NCBI RefSeq assembly: GCF_900105735.1
Contig: NZ_LT629793.1
Span: 558,001-622,000 of the forward strand
DNA length: 64,000 nt
Source: Pseudomonas yamanorum
Lineage (GTDB): Bacteria > Pseudomonadota > Gammaproteobacteria > Pseudomonadales > Pseudomonadaceae
Direction: 5' to 3'
Shown: piece by piece, positions 62,471-64,000 of the stretch
Position numbering within the stretch: position 1 is the stretch's first letter
How the letters are laid out: each line of letters begins with the position of its first letter
Translations under genes and position numbers: made by a program
Notes under the pieces: model-generated
The model's database searches: none
What the model saw: the letters and a program-made list of their open reading frames with translations, nothing else
What the model was told of the DNA's origin: nothing

Positions 62471-64000
62471 ATGCGGCTGTTCCTCTGTGAAAAACCGTCC
62501 CAGGCCAAGGATATCGCCGCCGTGCTCGGCGCGACCCGGCGTGGCGACGGTTGTTGGCTGGGTTCAGGCGTGACGGTGACCTGGTGCATCGGCCACCTGC
62601 TGGAAACCGCCCCGCCCGACAGCTACGACGCCAAGTACAAGCGCTGGGTGCTGGCCGACCTGCCGATCATCCCCGAGAAGTGGAAGATGCTGGTCAAGCC
62701 CAAGACCGCCAGCCAGTTCAAGGCGGTCAAGCGTCTGCTGGGGGAAGCCCAGGAATTGGTGATCGCCACCGATGCCGACCGCGAAGGCGAGATGATCGCC
62801 CGGGAACTGGTGGAGCACTGCCGTTATCGCGGCCCCATCCAGCGACTGTGGCTCTCGGCCCTCGACGACGCATCCATCCGCAAGGCCCTGGCCTCGTTGA
62901 AGCCCGGTGCAGAAACCTTCAGCCTCTACCATTCGGCACTTGGCCGCTCCCGCGCCGACTGGCTGATCGGGATGAACATGAGCCGCCTGTTTACCCTGCT
63001 GGGCCAACAGTCCGGTTATCAGGGTGTGTTGCCGGTTGGGCGTGTGCAAACCCCGACCCTGCGGTTGGTAGTAGACCGGGACCGCAGCATTGCCGACTTT
63101 GTACCCGTCGCCTATTGGGCCATCGATGTGGACCTGCTCCACGACAACATCACCTTCACTGCGCAATGGCGCGCGACCGAAGACGCCTGTGATGATCAGG
63201 GCCGTTGCCTCAATCCGGAGCTTGCCCGGGACGCGGCCAACGCCATGAGCAACGCCGCCAGTGCGCGACTGGTCAAACTGCGTACCGAGCGGATGCGCGA
63301 CGTGGCGCCCCTGCCCTTCGACCTCGGCACCTTGCAGGAAATCTGCTCGAAAAAACTCGGCCTCGGCGCTCAGGAAACCCTGGATGTTGCGCAGTCGCTC
63401 TACGAAACCCACAAAGTGATTACTTACCCGCGCAGCGATTGCGGCTACCTGCCCCTTAGCCAGCACGGCGACGCGTTGAAAATTCTCGCGGCGCTGGGCC
63501 GGGCCGATCCGGCAGTGAACGCGTTGATGCCGCACATGGACCCACAACGTCGCTCACGGGCCTGGAACGACGCCAAGGTCAGTGCGCACCACGGCATCAT
63601 TCCCACCGGCGCCGGCAAGGATGTCGGGCAACTGACCGGCAAGCATCGCGCTGTGTACACCCTGATTCGCGCCCGCTACCTCGCGCAGTTCCTTCCCAAC
63701 CATGAATACGACCGCACCCAGGCCGATTTCGACTGCGCCGGTGAAGCCTTGCGGGCAGTTGGCAAAGTCATCGTGGAACCTGGCTGGAAACGCGCATTGC
63801 CGGAAGCATTGGCGCCGGCCAAGGGCCGTGAAGCACCTGCGCCGCAGTCCTTGCCGAAACTGGTTCAAGGCCAGGACTACACCGTGGCCAAGGTCAACCT
63901 CAAGGACCTGTGGACCCAGCCGCCCAAGCCCTTCACCGAAGGCGACCTGATCAAGGCGATGAAAAACGTCGCCAAGCTGGTGGAAGATCCGCTGCTCAAG
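62471..64000 (+). CDS. topB: DNA topoisomerase III (3' end outside window)
   Basis: The first 510 codons of a type IA topoisomerase, which cuts and passes single strands during decatenation. Toprim domain with E7 (LFLCEKPSQA) and the D101-x-D103-x-E105 metal site (ATDADREGEMIA); the active-site tyrosine is Y319 (ITYPRSDCGYL). Also GMNMSRLFTLL and VGRVQTPTL as in TopB. ATG 62471 begins MRLFLCEKPS. The frame is open at 64000, so the C-terminal zinc or decatenation region cannot be judged. Confidence 0.93.
   Translation, partial: MRLFLCEKPSQAKDIAAVLGATRRGDGCWLGSGVTVTWCIGHLLETAPPDSYDAKYKRWVLADLPIIPEKWKMLVKPKTASQFKAVKRLLGEAQELVIATDADREGEMIARELVEHCRYRGPIQRLWLSALDDASIRKALASLKPGAETFSLYHSALGRSRADWLIGMNMSRLFTLLGQQSGYQGVLPVGRVQTPTLRLVVDRDRSIADFVPVAYWAIDVDLLHDNITFTAQWRATEDACDDQGRCLNPELARDAANAMSNAASARLVKLRTERMRDVAPLPFDLGTLQEICSKKLGLGAQETLDVAQSLYETHKVITYPRSDCGYLPLSQHGDALKILAALGRADPAVNALMPHMDPQRRSRAWNDAKVSAHHGIIPTGAGKDVGQLTGKHRAVYTLIRARYLAQFLPNHEYDRTQADFDCAGEALRAVGKVIVEPGWKRALPEALAPAKGREAPAPQSLPKLVQGQDYTVAKVNLKDLWTQPPKPFTEGDLIKAMKNVAKLVEDPLLK

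Overview
The window reads as a chromosomal segment of a fluorescent-group Pseudomonas. The clues are high GC, the lexA2-imuA-imuB-dnaE2 mutagenesis cassette, DUF6124 and DUF1652 genes, a cobalamin riboswitch ahead of a TonB receptor, and several families of paired REP (REPIN-like) palindromes between genes. Naming a species is not possible from sequence alone.

Left third (1-18.6 kb): a mosaic accessory region. It opens with the 3' end of an MFS exporter and a DUF6124 gene behind a structured-looking leader. A clearly AT-richer stretch (about 1.7-5.9 kb) follows, with a zinc-ribbon orphan and a translationally coupled DUF262 + HEPN-nuclease pair. Next come a coupled GIY-YIG nuclease + coiled-coil/tail-anchored protein pair, a decapitated chemotaxis receptor, an Fe-alcohol dehydrogenase, a split YeeE/YedE transporter and several orphans. 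A 3' fragment of a tRNA-Ser gene with its terminator (13.24-13.32 kb), a four-gene ATGA-overlapping phage-like mini-operon and the last codons of a tyrosine integrase (15.3-15.5 kb) mark this as a site of repeated integration and decay. The two coupled nuclease pairs are the best candidates here for little-studied anti-phage or conflict systems.

Middle (18.7-38.6 kb): a class II UvrA, a hybrid histidine kinase, and the SOS cassette lexA2-imuA-imuB-dnaE2 with a perfect LexA2-type operator on the lexA2 start. A cobalamin riboswitch controls a three-gene operon (TonB receptor, [2Fe-2S] protein, BtuF-like binding protein). Then come dkgB and a BvgAS-type two-component system with a nearby receiver protein that has lost its phospho-acceptor. 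A shared 17-base motif lies upstream of both regulators.

Right (38.6-64 kb): MgtC, a GNAT acetyltransferase, an FKBP isomerase, a lipoprotein transglycosylase, and an ABC-transporter operon coupled to PhzF and RidA genes behind an AraC regulator. A PAS-LuxR regulator is flanked by two copies of a probable operator and by envelope/stress genes (membrane protein, CsbD-like, DUF1652). Further on are an MFS transporter, RcnB-like and LemA-like small proteins, an XRE-cupin regulator with a gamma-glutamylputrescine-synthetase-like enzyme, an AlkD-like protein, a DUF3857/transglutaminase protein, and a LysR/GMC-oxidoreductase/MHS-transporter catabolic locus. The window ends inside topB. Start codons were moved downstream of the longest possible frame wherever a ribosome binding site or signal peptide argued for it.
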